A stretch of DNA of 64,000 nucleotides, taken from Streptomyces sp. TLI_171. Its GTDB lineage: Bacteria > Actinomycetota > Actinomycetes > Streptomycetales > Streptomycetaceae. A model generated the notes under the pieces. The model worked only from the letters and a program-made list of their open reading frames with translations, had not been told where the DNA came from and ran no database searches. Where the stretch lies: contig NZ_RAPS01000001.1 of assembly GCF_003610255.1 (NCBI RefSeq), positions 5,359,001-5,423,000 of the forward strand, read 5' to 3'. Within the stretch, counting starts at the first letter, position 1. Every line of letters begins with the position of its first letter. This document shows positions 63,375-64,000 of the stretch, piece after piece. Made by a program: the position numbers and the translations under genes.

Positions 63375-64000
63375 ATGCGGATCCACCATCTCAACTGCGG
63401 TTCACTGCGCACCATCGAGCACCAGGGCGAGCAGCGGCCGGCGGTCTGCCACTGCCTGCTGCTGGAGACCGACCGCGACGGACTGGTGCTGGTCGACACC
63501 GGCCTGGGCACCGCCGACGTCACCGGCCCGGACCGCACCCTGAGCGCCGAGTTCCGGGGCCGCGCCCAACCCGTGCTCGACCTGGCCGAGACGGCGCTGC
63601 ACCAGGTCCGGGCGCTCGGCCACCACCCGCGGGACGTCCGGCACATCCTGCTCACCCACCTGGACCTCGACCACGCCGGCGGCCTGCCCGACTTCCCCGA
63701 CGCCGAGGTGCACCTGCTGGAGGCCGAGCAGCGGGCCGCGCTCGGCGCACCCGGCCCGCACCCGGAGGACCGCAGCCGCTACCGGCCCGCGCACTGGGCG
63801 CACCGTCCCGCCTGGGCGGTCCACCAACGGGCCGACGGCGAGCCCTGGTTCGGCTTCGACGCCGTCCGCCCGCTGCCGGGGCTGGCCGAAGACTTGGCGA
63901 TCGTCCCGCTCGGCGGGCACTCCGCCGGGCACGCCGCGGTCGCCGTCCGCGACGCCGGGCGCGAGCGTTGGCTGCTGCACTGCGGCGACGCGTACTACTT
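63375..64000 (+). CDS. metallo-beta-lactamase-fold hydrolase, 3' end outside window
   Basis: At least 208 residues are visible; the frame runs off the right edge. The metal-site motif is LTHLDLDHAGGLP (about residue 95; H-x-D-x-D-H, Asp replacing the usual second His), followed by GGHSAGHAAV (about 180) and HCGDAYY near the edge. The N-terminal strand reads MRIHHLNCGSLRTIE and CHCLLLETDRDGLVLVDTGL. ATG 63375 has a strong G-rich site (GGGGGAGGGGAC). It is divergent from a TetR regulator that probably controls it. The substrate is unknown; lactonase-like hydrolysis is one possibility for this class. Confidence 0.8.
   Translation, partial: MRIHHLNCGSLRTIEHQGEQRPAVCHCLLLETDRDGLVLVDTGLGTADVTGPDRTLSAEFRGRAQPVLDLAETALHQVRALGHHPRDVRHILLTHLDLDHAGGLPDFPDAEVHLLEAEQRAALGAPGPHPEDRSRYRPAHWAHRPAWAVHQRADGEPWFGFDAVRPLPGLAEDLAIVPLGGHSAGHAAVAVRDAGRERWLLHCGDAYY

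Overview
This is a high-GC (about 73% by eye) actinobacterial chromosome segment. GTG and TTG starts, the Streptomyces-type principal sigma factor HrdB, and the order dapF – RelA/SpoT homologue – hflX – siderophore genes – dinG-type helicase – lexA – nrdR – nrdJ – rnhB – recQ – hrdB – topoisomerase B subunit all point to Streptomycetaceae (Streptomyces or Kitasatospora). From memory, this order matches the SCO5793–SCO5822 stretch of S. coelicolor. I see no insertion sequence, prophage, CRISPR array or tRNA.

Layout. 1–5.3 kb: the end of a membrane protein, then dapF, a bifunctional (p)ppGpp synthetase/hydrolase and hflX. 5.4–7.7 kb: two tandem paralogous trypsin-like lipoproteins on the minus strand. 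8.0–13.5 kb: an iron-box-controlled NRPS-independent siderophore operon holding a type-A-like IucA/IucC synthetase, DesC-like acyltransferase, DesB-like N-hydroxylase and DesD-like synthetase. It lacks the usual lysine decarboxylase. 13.5–20.4 kb: DNA damage and dNTP supply (dinG-type helicase, lexA with a LexA box, nrdR with NrdR boxes, nrdJ). 20.4–23 kb: a decayed frame, a small hypothetical protein, an NAD-binding oxidoreductase, and an HTH/Clp-N pair behind twin palindromic operators with a probable leaderless mRNA. 23–26.6 kb: a sugar ABC importer (lipoprotein and two permeases). 26.8–29.9 kb: a large secreted multidomain deacetylase-like protein. 30–34.4 kb: a DUF4153-type membrane protein and an MFS pump divergent from its TetR regulator.

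34.5–39.6 kb: rnhB, two hypothetical proteins, and a RecQ helicase fused to a phosphoribosyltransferase-like domain. 39.7–42.6 kb: a DUF4192 protein and an S33 peptidase. 43.1–50 kb: a glycogen-debranching-like protein whose 5' end looks frameshifted, an NrtR-like Nudix regulator, and an atypical ABC exporter pair with repeat-rich sequence. 50–57 kb: a FadR-family regulator, hrdB, a secreted trypsin, a small zinc protein and parE/gyrB-type topoisomerase. 57–64 kb: a DUF1453-type membrane protein, a NarL-type two-component system, DUF485 plus an acetate-type symporter, a sucrase/ferredoxin-like protein, and a TetR regulator divergent from a metallo-beta-lactamase-fold protein cut by the window edge.

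Most of the window is conserved core. The least ordinary parts are the decarboxylase-free siderophore operon, the HTH/Clp-N module with its operators, the RecQ–phosphoribosyltransferase fusion, the secreted protein bracketed by duplicated modules, and the frameshifted debranching-enzyme start. All identifications are from reading motifs; no database search was run.
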